This document shows, in pieces, positions 54,335-62,774 of a stretch of DNA of 64,000 bases. The notes under the pieces were generated by a model. That model had not been told where the DNA came from. It did no database searches and saw only the letters and a program-made list of their open reading frames with translations. Source of the stretch: Rossellomorea aquimaris (GTDB taxonomy: Bacteria > Bacillota > Bacilli > Bacillales > Bacillaceae_B); the NCBI RefSeq assembly GCF_020171925.1, contig NZ_JAIVAR010000001.1, forward strand, positions 372,001-436,000, written 5' to 3'. Position 1 is the stretch's first letter, and every line of letters begins with the position of its first letter. The position numbers and the translations under genes were made by a program.

Positions 54335-55732
54335 TTAACCCCATCCAAATAACTTAGCAAGTTGAGCGATTACAAAGGTTACGCCGATGGCAAGGCCGGT
54401 TGGGATGGCAAAGGCAAGAAATGTCCACTTCTTGCTTTTTGTTTCCTTGAAGATATTTATTAAAGTCGTTCCACAAGGGAAGTGAAGAAGTGAAAATAAC
54501 ATCATGTTCAGGGCAGTGACCCAGGTCCAGCCCTGGTCGACAAAGATTTGCTTTAACGAACCAAGGTCCTCGACTTCAATCATGGCACCTGTAGATAAAT
54601 AGCCCATCAGTAAGATTGGAAGGACGATTTCGTTTGCAGGCAGACCCAGAATGAACGCCATCAAAATGAATCCATCTAGCCCGAGCTGTTGAGCGAATGG
54701 GTCCAAAAAGTTCACCACATGCATCAAGACACTCGTATCCCCGATCATGATATTGGCGAATACCCATGTTAATACTCCCGCAGGTGCGGCAATGATAATC
54801 GCCCTCTTCAGTACAAACACCGATTTATCAAGTGTTGCCCTTACGATTGTATTAATGAATTTCGGCTTACGGTAAGGGGGGAGCTCCAGCGTATAATGAG
54901 TGGGTACCCCTTTAAGTGCCGTTTTGGATAGGATCCACGAAACAGCAAGTGTCACAATGATTCCGAACACCACCATACCAACTACGACAGCGGCAGTCAC
55001 GAGTGTTCCGGCAGCCCCTGTAAACCCGGCAGCCATGAAAATGGAAGCCATTAGAATCAATGTCGGCCATCTACCGTTACAAGGGACAAAGTTGTTTGTC
55101 AGGATGGCAAGCATTCTTTCCCTGGGAGACTCAATGATCCGTGTAGACATGATCGCAGCGGCATTACATCCAAACCCCATCGCCATTGTCAGGGATTGTT
55201 TTCCATGAGCCCCGGATTTTTTAAATAATCGATCCATGTTAAAGGCAACCCTCGGTAAATACCCATAATTCTCTAAGAGTGCGAACATTGGAAAAAAGAT
55301 GGCCATTGGTGGCAGCATGACACTGATTACCCATGAAGTGCCCCGATATAGGCCAAGTACCAGGACGCCATGTAGCCAATCTGGTGCATTCAAAGCATTG
55401 AACCCTAATGTCAGATAACCTTCAAGCCAGCTGAAGAATGTTGCCAACATGGAGGAAGGGACATTCGCACCTGCGATTGTCAAGTAAATGACGACTGCAA
55501 GCATCAGGAGCATGATGGGGAAACCCCATATTTTAGATGTGAATATTTTATCCAGTTTTTCAGTGTGCAGCAATTTCCGTTGATCGCTTACGTTAACGGC
55601 ATCAGCGCAAAGGGCTTTTGACTGTGTGAAGGCACTTGTGACGATTTCGTCCCGTAAAGACGATGTAGAGAGACTCATTGCCTTTTCTCTCAGCTTTCTG
55701 CTTGCATCAGCATTCCCCGGATGCGAATTCAT
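54335..55732 (-). CDS. feoB: Ferrous iron transporter FeoB, membrane part (separate gene)
   Basis: A 465-residue membrane protein equal to the channel part of FeoB, with two gate (nucleoside recognition) domains. Cysteine and asparagine motifs are seen in MAMGFGCNAAAIMSTR and NNFVPCNGRWPT, and LPANEIVLPILLMGY near residue 370. It lacks the GTPase domain, which is a separate gene immediately upstream. AAAGGAGG lies before ATG 55732, so it has its own start and the split is not a simple frameshift. The overlap with the upstream gene is 26 bases. Confidence 0.88.
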   Translation of the reverse strand: MNSHPGNADASRKLREKAMSLSTSSLRDEIVTSAFTQSKALCADAVNVSDQRKLLHTEKLDKIFTSKIWGFPIMLLMLAVVIYLTIAGANVPSSMLATFFSWLEGYLTLGFNALNAPDWLHGVLVLGLYRGTSWVISVMLPPMAIFFPMFALLENYGYLPRVAFNMDRLFKKSGAHGKQSLTMAMGFGCNAAAIMSTRIIESPRERMLAILTNNFVPCNGRWPTLILMASIFMAAGFTGAAGTLVTAAVVVGMVVFGIIVTLAVSWILSKTALKGVPTHYTLELPPYRKPKFINTIVRATLDKSVFVLKRAIIIAAPAGVLTWVFANIMIGDTSVLMHVVNFLDPFAQQLGLDGFILMAFILGLPANEIVLPILLMGYLSTGAMIEVEDLGSLKQIFVDQGWTWVTALNMMLFSLLHFPCGTTLINIFKETKSKKWTFLAFAIPTGLAIGVTFVIAQLAKLFGWG

Positions 55733-56435
55733 AAGATGGACCTCCTTTCTTTTCCTTTGAAACTCGGGCGTTCAATTCAGAGATGATGCTATCATCTCCC
55801 TCCAATAGACGTAATGCAATCCATCTGGAAGGAAGGAAAGAACCATATATCGATTGGATTTCAGGCTGGAGCTCTGCAATCTTTTTTTCAATATCATCAC
55901 TGTATTTCAGCTTTAGGGGTGAAAGCGACACTGAGTTTGTAATGACTTTTTGGACCGTATCGAGTAACGTATCAATCCCCACCTTATTTCTTGCAGAGAT
56001 CTTCACAACAGGGACTCCCAGTCTTTCTTGAAGCTTTTTTTCATTGATCGAGATGCCCTTCTTTTCAGCTTCATCGATTAAGTTCAGCGCAACTACTGCT
56101 TTATCTGTGATTTCCAAAACTTGAAGCACGATATTCAAGTTTCTTTCCAATGAGGTAGCGTCCAATACGATGACCGTCACATCAGGCTTCTCGAACGCAA
56201 TGTAATTTCTGGCGATTTCTTCATCCATCGAGTTCGCAATTAGTGAATACGTACCTGGAAGATCGATGATTTCATATGATTCATCCTTAAAATCGAAATG
56301 TCCTTTGGATTGAGCCACCGTTTTCCCGGGCCAATTTCCAGTGTGCTGCTTTAATCCGGTCAAAAGGTTGAACAAGGTTGATTTTCCCGTGTTGGGGTTT
56401 CCGGCTAGAGCGATTCGCAGTTTCTCTTGATTCAT
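55707..56435 (-). CDS. feoB: FeoB GTPase domain protein (separate gene)
   Basis: A 242-residue cytosolic G protein equal to the N-terminal part of FeoB. G1 is GNPNTGKSTLFN, G3 is DLPGTYSL, G4 is NLIDEA, and a helical GDI-like spacer follows to about residue 225. It binds GTP and gates Fe2+ uptake by the membrane part. The start overlaps the feoA stop (ATGA) after GGGGAGATG, which couples translation. Order: feoA, feoB-N, feoB-C. Confidence 0.9.
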   Translation of the reverse strand: MNQEKLRIALAGNPNTGKSTLFNLLTGLKQHTGNWPGKTVAQSKGHFDFKDESYEIIDLPGTYSLIANSMDEEIARNYIAFEKPDVTVIVLDATSLERNLNIVLQVLEITDKAVVALNLIDEAEKKGISINEKKLQERLGVPVVKISARNKVGIDTLLDTVQKVITNSVSLSPLKLKYSDDIEKKIAELQPEIQSIYGSFLPSRWIALRLLEGDDSIISELNARVSKEKKGGPSYEFASGEC

Positions 56436-56674
56436 CCAATCATCTCCCCGTAAATATTCGAGCTTTCTTCTTTTCTTAGCGCAATGACTGTCCCGCTTAC
56501 CCTAAAGGCCACCGGGTCACCTAAAGGACTTTTTTTAATCACTGTCACGACATTACCGGGAACAAACCCTAAATCCAGGAGGCGTCTTCGCATGACACCA
56601 TCTATTTCAATTGAAGTGATCTTGGCACTGGTACCTTCGGTTAAATCAGATAATTTATATTTGGACAAAGACAT
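56432..56674 (-). CDS. feoA: Ferrous iron transport protein FeoA
   Basis: An 80-residue SH3-like protein that supports FeoB. LSDLTEGTSAKITSIE opens it, RRRLLDLGFVPGNVVTVIKKSP is the core, and DPVAFRVSGTVIALRKEE closes it, all in FeoA order. The frame extends upstream to 56770; GGGGGTG fixes ATG 56674. Iron-responsive control by Fur is likely in the family, but I see no convincing Fur box in 56675-56800. Confidence 0.9.
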   Translation of the reverse strand: MSLSKYKLSDLTEGTSAKITSIEIDGVMRRRLLDLGFVPGNVVTVIKKSPLGDPVAFRVSGTVIALRKEESSNIYGEMIG

Positions 56675-56944
56675 TATTTTTACACCCCCACACATATTTT
56701 TGTTAAGGTTATTATTTTTGCCTGAGCGCAACTTTTTCTTTATCGTATGTCGGAAATCCGCTTTTGTCAACTGATTTTAAAGATAGGACTTGTACTTTTT
56801 TAGATTTTTTTTAATAAGAAACATATGACTTCTAAGAACACATGTCAACTTGAAGTGAAAGATAGGGATTAGGTTCCTTTACGAAGGAATTGCTTACCCA
56901 ATCACGAATACATACGAGTAATGAACGTTTGGGAGGAGAATGAT

Positions 56945-57436
56945 ATGGTGTCACTTGATTACGAGATTGTCACACTTCCTTCATACCGTGCCATAGGCAT
57001 GAAGTGGGAAGGGTCATATTCCGAGGTATCGGTGTTGAAAGAAATGATTCAATGTATGTGTGAGCGCTCCCGGGGATTGGAATATAAGTTACAACCACAG
57101 ACTCAATTGGGATTGTCGTATCATTTGCGTCAGGATGGCTTTGTCCATTACTCTGTGTTTGAAGTGAGTGGGGAGGAGATTGTGCCTGAAGACATGGTGG
57201 AAATCAACATACCCTCCATGTCGTATTTGAAGGTCCACCATCCGAAAGGCGAGGATATCGGCGCTACATACTCAAAGATTTATCAGTGGATGAAGGAAAA
57301 TGAGATGTATACAACAGATGTCGAAGAGGGGATCACCTATTTTGATGACTTGCCGATCAAACATGAACGATATCCTCTAGATCGTGATCTTAAAGCTCCA
57401 CATTTTGATATCCTCATCCCTATCAAAAGCACATAA
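56945..57436 (+). CDS. GyrI-like/AraC effector-binding domain protein
   Basis: A 163-residue protein with a single GyrI-like small-molecule-binding domain (Pfam SRPBCC-type alpha/beta). YEIVTLPSYRAIGMKWEGSY is the typical opening, and YLKVHHPKGEDIGATYSKIYQW is the mid-protein motif. It has no DNA-binding domain, so it is either a stand-alone ligand-binding protein or a remnant partner of a regulator. TGGGAGGAG is 8 bases before ATG 56945, and the frame is open from 56921. Confidence 0.8.
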   Translation: MVSLDYEIVTLPSYRAIGMKWEGSYSEVSVLKEMIQCMCERSRGLEYKLQPQTQLGLSYHLRQDGFVHYSVFEVSGEEIVPEDMVEINIPSMSYLKVHHPKGEDIGATYSKIYQWMKENEMYTTDVEEGITYFDDLPIKHERYPLDRDLKAPHFDILIPIKST

Positions 57437-57466
57437 AAAAGGAACCCATCCAATATGGATGGGTTC
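57435..57466 (-). terminator. Terminator for the minus-strand Cys/His-rich gene
   Basis: GAACCCATCC and GGATGGGTTC pair around AATAT; A6 precedes on the plus strand, so T6 follows the stem on the minus strand. The GyrI-like gene stop lies at the same place and may also use it. Confidence 0.75.
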
Positions 57467-57471
57467 GCCTG

Positions 57472-57765
57472 TTATCTGCCGCAGCTGCATTTTTTACCAT
57501 GATTCTTTCTATGTTTGTGACAATCACAAGAATGATGTTTTTTACATCCGCACGTATTCCAGTCTTTTTGGTCATGGCATTTGCAGGAATGAGAGTCTTT
57601 GATTTTAAAGCATTTCTGTTCAACGGCTTCGTCTCTTCTAGGTTCTCTGCAATCGTGGTGATGATGATCTTCATGGCATGAACAGTGTCCAAACATCAAG
57701 TTGTCCCAGAAGTTGCAGCGATGATGTCTTCTTTTCTCACAGCAATGATAATTTAGAAACCACAT
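57472..57765 (-). CDS. Cysteine- and histidine-rich protein (97 residues), probable metal-binding or coat protein
   Basis: ATG 57765 follows AGGGGGAAG on the minus strand. The product has many cysteines and histidines in the pattern HCCEKRRHHRC, HCSCHEDHHHHDC, CKCH and CDCHKHR, ending CSCGR. There is no signal peptide; basic residues are common. Such composition fits a spore-coat/exosporium protein or a zinc/copper chelator. I do not recognise a family. It is monocistronic with its own terminator. Confidence 0.6.
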   Translation of the reverse strand: MWFLNYHCCEKRRHHRCNFWDNLMFGHCSCHEDHHHHDCREPRRDEAVEQKCFKIKDSHSCKCHDQKDWNTCGCKKHHSCDCHKHRKNHGKKCSCGR

Positions 57766-58075
57766 AAGTCTTCCCCCTAACTCCATCTATTTGCCAAAGG
57801 TAATACCTCGACTTACTACATTCTATGTATCTTTGTCCATATGGTATGGACGAGCGCCTGTTTTTCACAGTTTTTTTAAGAATGTTGCGGTTAGCCTGTC
57901 CCCGCTGAATAAAAAATGGAGTGATTGTAGAAAGGAGTAAACAAAAGAGGCGGTGAATCAGTAAGATGATTCACCGCCTCTTTATACTTTCATTATAACA
58001 TATAACAAATGGAAAAATTAGACTATAAAATCCACTATTTCTTTTTTATAATCAAGAAAGTCAGGAGGCGGTAAT
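57766..58075. other. Intergenic region with a palindrome and a gene-less hairpin
   Basis: No coding gene is supported. GTCCATATGGTATGGAC (57835-57851) is a perfect 7-3-7 inverted repeat, a likely operator. AGAGGCGGTGAATCA and TGATTCACCGCCTCT (57946-57981), followed by TTTATAC, form a strong terminator-like hairpin, but no gene ends just before it. A short untranslated transcript between these two elements is possible. Confidence 0.45.
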
Positions 58076-59110
58076 TTGATCAAGGGGCATGCGAACCTAA
58101 AGGGAACAAGGGAGTATTTTGCAAGGAACCTTAATATCAGGACTAAAAAAACACCATGGTTCGAGGTTTCACGGGTTGCATTGGGAACACATCTTGGAGA
58201 AATGACGGAAGAAGATTCCAAACTGTATAGAGAATCGTTATCTTATGCTTTCACAAACGGCATTAATTTCACTGATACAGCCATCAACTATCGAGGGATG
58301 AGATCTGAAAGGGATATCGGAAGGGTGATTTCTCGATTGATCAAAAACAACAGCCTAAAAAGGGGAGAATTTGTTCTTTCAACAAAAGCGGGCCTCGTCC
58401 CTGGTGATATCGAGGCAAAGCTCGTGCCAAATGACTATCTGCAGGAAATCCTCTTGAAGCATGGCATCATTGCTGAAAGTGACCTGAATATCGTTGGTCA
58501 TAGAAAACATGTGATGGCGCCAAGTTATTATGGGTTTGCGATGAATGAAAGTAGGAAGCATCTTAATGTGGAAACAATTGACATTTACTATATCCACAAC
58601 CCGGAGGTTTCCATGATGGTCCTTGGGCCAAAGGCATTTTATGAGAAATTGATCGAACTGTTCGTTTTTCTGGAACAGACTGTTAGAGAAGGGAAGATCC
58701 GATTTTACGGAATCGCCTCTTGGGATGGTTTTCTCGTCAGCCCATCCGATTCTTCATATCTATCCTTGGAGGAAGTTACGAAGGCAGCAGAAATCGCCGG
58801 TGGGAAAGAGCACCACTTTAAATTTGTGCAGTTTCCTTTGAATGAGAGAAGAGTGGCAGCAATTGACTACCATAATCAATCTGTTTCAAGTTTGCCCATG
58901 CCCACTTTGAAAGCTGCCAAAGAACTTGGACTTTATTCCATGACCAGTGCTCCATTGGAATTGGGGAAGCTGATTGGTCGGAAAAGGCCCCCTTCAAGCT
59001 TATTGACAACAGTGATGAATACTCATCATGTGCATTCCGTGATGGTGGGCATGAAGCATGTGAGCAGCGTCAAATCGAATATACAAACCATTTTAAAAAA
59101 AGGTGGCTGA
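58076..59110 (+). CDS. Aldo/keto reductase family protein
   Basis: A 344-residue TIM-barrel NADPH oxidoreductase. The aldo/keto reductase opening is VALGTHLGEMTEED, the active-site tyrosine is in NFTDTAINYRG, the lysine follows in VLSTKAGLVP, and ETIDIYYIHNPEV carries the catalytic histidine. Family members reduce aldehydes or ketones. TTG 58076 is 6 bases after AGGAGGCG. The cupin gene begins 4 bases after the stop, so the two are co-transcribed. Confidence 0.85.
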   Translation: MIKGHANLKGTREYFARNLNIRTKKTPWFEVSRVALGTHLGEMTEEDSKLYRESLSYAFTNGINFTDTAINYRGMRSERDIGRVISRLIKNNSLKRGEFVLSTKAGLVPGDIEAKLVPNDYLQEILLKHGIIAESDLNIVGHRKHVMAPSYYGFAMNESRKHLNVETIDIYYIHNPEVSMMVLGPKAFYEKLIELFVFLEQTVREGKIRFYGIASWDGFLVSPSDSSYLSLEEVTKAAEIAGGKEHHFKFVQFPLNERRVAAIDYHNQSVSSLPMPTLKAAKELGLYSMTSAPLELGKLIGRKRPPSSLLTTVMNTHHVHSVMVGMKHVSSVKSNIQTILKKGG

Positions 59111-59114
59111 GCCC

Positions 59115-59471
59115 ATGAAAATATACACATTTAAACAGGGGAATGGGAAGAAGATTACCCAATTCGATTCGGATTTCATCATGTCGAGAATCGTCATGAC
59201 AAGTAAAGAAGCTCATATCGGTTGTATGTATTTAGAAGAGAACGGCCTCATTGGTGATCATCAGGCAGTGGTGCCTCAGTTGTTACTGATTGTACATGGT
59301 GAAGGAATCGTCCGTGGAGAAGATCGGCAACTTATTCCCGTGACAGCTGGTGATGCTGTATTCTGGGAGAAGGATGAATGGCATGAAACCAGATCTTCAG
59401 AGGGATTAGCAGCCATCGTGATTGAAAGTCCGGAATTGGATCCATCTCCCTTCATGAAATTGAGGGATTGA
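59115..59471 (+). CDS. Cupin domain protein
   Basis: A 118-residue single-domain cupin. GLIGDHQAVVPQLLLIVHGEG and AGDAVFWEKDEWHET match the two cupin motifs, with H and E metal-ligand positions (HQ in the first, W-HE in the second) partly conserved. It likely binds a small ligand or metal. The frame opens at GTG 59103, but AAGGTGG suits ATG 59115 better. It is the second gene in a unit with the aldo/keto reductase. Confidence 0.72.
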   Translation: MKIYTFKQGNGKKITQFDSDFIMSRIVMTSKEAHIGCMYLEENGLIGDHQAVVPQLLLIVHGEGIVRGEDRQLIPVTAGDAVFWEKDEWHETRSSEGLAAIVIESPELDPSPFMKLRD

Positions 59472-59515
59472 CAATTTTACGATGATAAGTTAGTTTTTGC
59501 TGGATAGGAATTGAG

Positions 59516-59540
59516 AAGAAGCCCTTATTCAGGGCTTTTT
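59516..59540 (+). terminator. Intrinsic terminator
   Basis: AAGCCC and GGGCTT around TTATTCA, followed by TTT; a short terminator 45 bases after the cupin gene. Confidence 0.7.
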
Positions 59541-59612
59541 CTAGTTGTTTATTCCATAATTGTTTGAGGCGCAGAATTCCGTTACGCATAAATCTTCACG
59601 GGCCCAGTGGGG

Positions 59613-60155
59613 TTAAGATTTCCATTCTTCACGAAGCATACCGTATACAACATGATTCACGTAATGATCATATAGCCATTCAGCCTGTCTGATTGTACCT
59701 TCTTTAACGAACCCCAAGCGCTCAGGGATGCTTCGACTTTTCAGATTGCCGGCAGCAGCCCGGATGTCCACTTTATTCAAATGATGATAATCAAAAGCAT
59801 AGTTCGTCAGTGCCTTTGCTACTCGAGTCATGATCCCGTTACCCTGATACTGATGATGAAGCCAATAGCCAATATAGGCCGTCTTATTCGACCAATCAAT
59901 CGAATTGAACCCTGCAGTCCCCACCATCGTCCCTTTATAGAGAATGACTGTGTTCATGCTTCTATTCTCCGCATACCCTTTCATACTTCCCTTTATGAAC
60001 TCTTTTGTGTCTTCGACTTCTTTTGTGTAATCAATCCAACCGAGCCATTCCTTCAGATGCTCCCTGGAAGTGTCAACCAATTGGAACAAACTTTCCGCAT
60101 CTTTTAGGTCCGTTAACTTCAATGATATTTCTTCATCAACCTTATGAACGAACAT
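59613..60155 (-). CDS. GNAT family N-acetyltransferase (RimJ/RimL type)
   Basis: A 180-residue acetyltransferase with the RimL-type ending. LKLTDLKDAESLFQLVD opens it, HHQYQGNGIMTRVAKAL is the acetyl-CoA loop, and NLKSRSIPERLGFVKEG then WLYDHYVNHVVY close it. It is the intact relative of the remnant at 5750-6031. The substrate is unknown. ATG 60155 follows GGGGTG at about 9 bases. Confidence 0.85.
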   Translation of the reverse strand: MFVHKVDEEISLKLTDLKDAESLFQLVDTSREHLKEWLGWIDYTKEVEDTKEFIKGSMKGYAENRSMNTVILYKGTMVGTAGFNSIDWSNKTAYIGYWLHHQYQGNGIMTRVAKALTNYAFDYHHLNKVDIRAAAGNLKSRSIPERLGFVKEGTIRQAEWLYDHYVNHVVYGMLREEWKS

Positions 60156-60274
60156 TTTTTACACCCCTATTAAGTAATATTGTATAATTCTACTATATTA
60201 TTAGTAAAAATTCTCAATAAATAAATATTTTACTATTATTTAACCATGAATTATTCATCTGGAGGGAAACAACC

Positions 60275-60748
60275 ATGCGGATCTTTGAACTGAAAGAGCG
60301 GAAAGATTTAATTGAAGAGGCGGTTCATGTTTTTTGGAAGCAATGGGGCAGTGATGATAGCTATCTGTTTTACAAAGATTGCATGCTGCGTTCATGTGAG
60401 ACAGAAGCGGACGTGCCACGATTTTATATTGCAGTGGAACAAGAGAATATCATCGGGACCTTTGCCCTGCTCCGGAATGATCTTAACAGCCGTCAGGACT
60501 TAACTCCATGGCTTGCTTGCTTATTTGTTCATCCTTCGTATCGCGGAATGGAAATAGGGTCACGTTTTCTACAGTATGCGTTGGATCAAGCGGCTAGTAA
60601 GGGGTACGAAAATGTATACCTGGCGACGGATCTTGAAGGGTACTATGAAAAATATCAATGGAACCATTCCACCGACGGCTATGGTTTGGACGGGAACCCA
60701 ATCAAGGTGTATGTTCAGTCCACAGAGAGACAAGGGATCGATTCATGA
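60275..60748 (+). CDS. GNAT family N-acetyltransferase
   Basis: A 157-residue acetyltransferase. The acetyl-CoA loop is YRGMEIGSRFLQYALDQA, where the usual glycines are partly replaced (RGMEIG for QGxGxG). YLATDLEGYYEKYQW closes it in the usual YxxxGW-like position. AGGG precedes ATG 60275. It overlaps the next GNAT gene by ATGA, so the two are translationally coupled. Confidence 0.8.
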   Translation: MRIFELKERKDLIEEAVHVFWKQWGSDDSYLFYKDCMLRSCETEADVPRFYIAVEQENIIGTFALLRNDLNSRQDLTPWLACLFVHPSYRGMEIGSRFLQYALDQAASKGYENVYLATDLEGYYEKYQWNHSTDGYGLDGNPIKVYVQSTERQGIDS

Positions 60749-61209
60749 AGAACATAGGATGGGGATCGTTATCGGACCTTGAAGATTTAGTGGATATTGA
60801 TAAACGAGTGATCGGGAGTGAACAAAGACGGGATGTGATTTTGGAATCGATTACGTGTCGCCAATGTCTGGTCTATAAGATTGAAGGGGAGGCAGCTGGG
60901 TTTCTGTTGTTTCATGACCATTTCTTCAATCAATTGTTCGTTTCGTTGGTTATCGTTCATCCCCAATATAGAAATAAAGGGGTAGCAAAGGAACTATTTC
61001 GGGCAATAGAACATGAGATGGGAGATAAGAAAATATTTTCATCCACCAATCAATCCAACGCTCTCATGCATCACCTCTTTCACTCAATCGGCTATGTTAA
61101 GAATGGATACATTGAAGAGCTGGATGAAGGTGATCCGGAAATCATCTATGTGAAGAAAATCCAGCAAAGGCATTTGATCCTAAACGAATTGAAGGGGGAA
61201 ATGCGTTGA
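60745..61209 (+). CDS. GNAT family N-acetyltransferase
   Basis: A 154-residue acetyltransferase. The acetyl-CoA loop is YRNKGVAKELFRAIE, and SNALMHHLFHSIGYVKNGY closes it. ATG 60745 overlaps the stop of the preceding GNAT gene and has the ribosome binding site GAGACAAGGG near 60730. TTG 61206 of the Nif3-family gene overlaps its stop. The three genes form one coupled unit. Confidence 0.8.
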   Translation: MKNIGWGSLSDLEDLVDIDKRVIGSEQRRDVILESITCRQCLVYKIEGEAAGFLLFHDHFFNQLFVSLVIVHPQYRNKGVAKELFRAIEHEMGDKKIFSSTNQSNALMHHLFHSIGYVKNGYIEELDEGDPEIIYVKKIQQRHLILNELKGEMR

Positions 61210-62120
61210 CTTTACTAAGCGATATCGTAAATAAATTGAATGATGAGTTTGTTATCGAAGCATATGGAAAGGACGCTTCTTTTAGTAGATTCCTTCCCCA
61301 AGCGTATAATTCCCGATTTGATTGGAAGGCTGAATTTGAAGAAGGATTCACCCACTATTTCAACGGACTGATGATTCGGGGCTTACAGACAGTGGGAAGG
61401 GTCCATCTTGCAGTTTTCCCCACGGAGGACGTACTTGAGCGTTTCATTAAGGAGAGTGATCCAGGAGACCTCTTGTTTATGCACCACCCGATCGTTATGG
61501 AGTGCGGGGATCCTGAAGGTGAATGGGGAAGGGGGTTTGTTCCAATCCATTCCCGCTATATTAAAAGAATAAAAGAAAAACAGTTATCGGTATATACGTG
61601 CCACATTCCCATGGACTTCCATGAGAGTCTAGGAACAAGCATGGCCATCCTCAAGGCAATGAAGGGGAAAGTCATTGATGGGTTATTGCAGAATGAACGA
61701 GGCGAAAATCTCATCCTGATAAGTGAAATTGCCACCATCAGCACGAATGGGTTAATTGAACAATTAAAAGGGATCTTCGAGGTTCCTTATCTTGATGTAG
61801 AAGGAAAGCAGCATAGAGAGATTAACCGTGTAGCCATTGTAGCAGGGTGCGGAGACAAGGTCGATTGGATGAAGCAAGCTGAAGCGAAAGGAGTTCAAGC
61901 ATACATCAGTGGTGAAATCCATTGCCATATCGATAATGAATACGGCCGGTTACGTTATCATCAAATGATGGAATATGCAGAAGAAACAACGATGTCACTA
62001 TTAGGGGTTTCACATTCAGCATCCGAGTATCTTGTGAAAAGAACGTTAATAAAAGATTGGTTTGAAAAGGTGCTTGGTATCGAAACGAATTTACTACCGC
62101 AAAAGAAGTGGTGGCTTTAA
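61206..62120 (+). CDS. Nif3-like dinuclear metal centre hexameric protein
   Basis: A 304-residue NIF3/DUF34 protein that binds two metal ions; it is proposed to act as a metallo-hydrolase or GTP cyclohydrolase-like enzyme. Metal ligands are in LLFMHHPIVMECG, YTCHIPMDFHES, GEIHCHIDNEYGR and LLGVSHSASEY. It is somewhat shorter than the long B. subtilis form and has no extra domain. The TTG start overlaps the GNAT stop (TTGA), after GGGGGAAATGCG. A hairpin terminator follows. Confidence 0.85.
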   Translation: MTLLSDIVNKLNDEFVIEAYGKDASFSRFLPQAYNSRFDWKAEFEEGFTHYFNGLMIRGLQTVGRVHLAVFPTEDVLERFIKESDPGDLLFMHHPIVMECGDPEGEWGRGFVPIHSRYIKRIKEKQLSVYTCHIPMDFHESLGTSMAILKAMKGKVIDGLLQNERGENLILISEIATISTNGLIEQLKGIFEVPYLDVEGKQHREINRVAIVAGCGDKVDWMKQAEAKGVQAYISGEIHCHIDNEYGRLRYHQMMEYAEETTMSLLGVSHSASEYLVKRTLIKDWFEKVLGIETNLLPQKKWWL

Positions 62121-62184
62121 TTTTCTATTAGAGTTGCGTGTTATAAATGAGTGAGTTCTTGTAAGGCATGTTGAGGTACTTAAT

Positions 62185-62218
62185 AAGAGAAAACACCAGG
62201 AAAAGGCGTTTTCTCTTT
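62185..62218. terminator. Intrinsic terminator, convergent
   Basis: AAGAGAAAAC and GTTTTCTCTT form the outer stem around CACCAGGAAAAGGC, between the Nif3-family gene and the minus-strand Spo0M-like gene. Confidence 0.75.
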
Positions 62219-62225
62219 AATTTAT

Positions 62226-62612
62226 CTAGCAAACAATCGAGATCCAATCTTCATCCAAGCTTTCAACGCCTTTGTCAAACGTCAATTTTGTCTTGAATAG
62301 GTAGCGGACCCCTTTTTCATTTGCTTTTAGGGTTTTCGGTAATCGATAAACAAAGTTTAGCTTGTTCGTTTCGTCTGGCTTCAGTTCTTCTCTTTTATAG
62401 ATGGTTGTGGAATCGATGGTTCTTTCTTGTGAATGCTTATCAACCATGATCAGGTCACATTCAATCCGCTTCAGCTTTTGCTTTACAATCCCGCCTTCGA
62501 GCAAGAAATGGCCATTCAGGAGTTCTCCGGGGGAGAAGACTGTCTTTGGTAATACAAGGTCGATTTTCGCTGAACCGATCCCAAACAAAGAAGCATATTT
62601 CCTTAACAACAT
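62226..62612 (-). CDS. Spo0M-like protein, half-length (arrestin-like N domain)
   Basis: A 128-residue beta-sandwich protein equal to the N-terminal half of Spo0M/SpoOM (about 258 residues in B. subtilis). LRKYASLFGIGSAKIDLVLP opens it, FSPGELLNGHFLLEGG is the first repeat and VYRLPKTLKANEKGVRYLFK lies near the end. The stop follows ESLDEDWISIVC and no second half is found beyond it. It may be a natural short paralog. AAAGGAG precedes ATG 62612, which overlaps the upstream stop by one base (TAATG). It is under the yybP-ykoY riboswitch. Confidence 0.78.
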   Translation of the reverse strand: MLLRKYASLFGIGSAKIDLVLPKTVFSPGELLNGHFLLEGGIVKQKLKRIECDLIMVDKHSQERTIDSTTIYKREELKPDETNKLNFVYRLPKTLKANEKGVRYLFKTKLTFDKGVESLDEDWISIVC

Positions 62613-62743
62613 TATGTTTTCTCCTTTCCATTTTTAGCGTGTTTAAGATCTAACTTCCTTTCAATTCTTTCTACTTCCTTTTTGTTTGACAAAATTTGTT
62701 CTTTATTCGTTTCAATTAATTGCTGCAGATTCTTTTTGATCAA
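62612..62743 (-). CDS. FbpB-like small basic protein (43 residues)
   Basis: TTG 62743 is about 10 bases after GGAAAGGA and starts a 43-residue basic helical protein. LQQLIETNKEQILSNKKEVE and RIERKLDLKHAKNG match the pattern of Fur-regulated basic protein B (FbpB), small proteins that help the RNA FsrA repress iron-rich proteins in B. subtilis. Its stop overlaps the Spo0M-like ATG. The frame is open from 62794, but that part lies in the terminator hairpin. The family call is by pattern only. Confidence 0.6.
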   Translation of the reverse strand: MIKKNLQQLIETNKEQILSNKKEVERIERKLDLKHAKNGKEKT

Positions 62744-62774
62744 TATTTTTGCATCCTTTCCATTAATGAGATAG

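Noticed and set aside
57499..57681. 60-codon hydrophobic plus-strand frame opposite the Cys/His-rich gene
   Set aside because: It is the mirror of the minus-strand gene, lacks a ribosome binding site and is explained by antisense of Cys/His codons.
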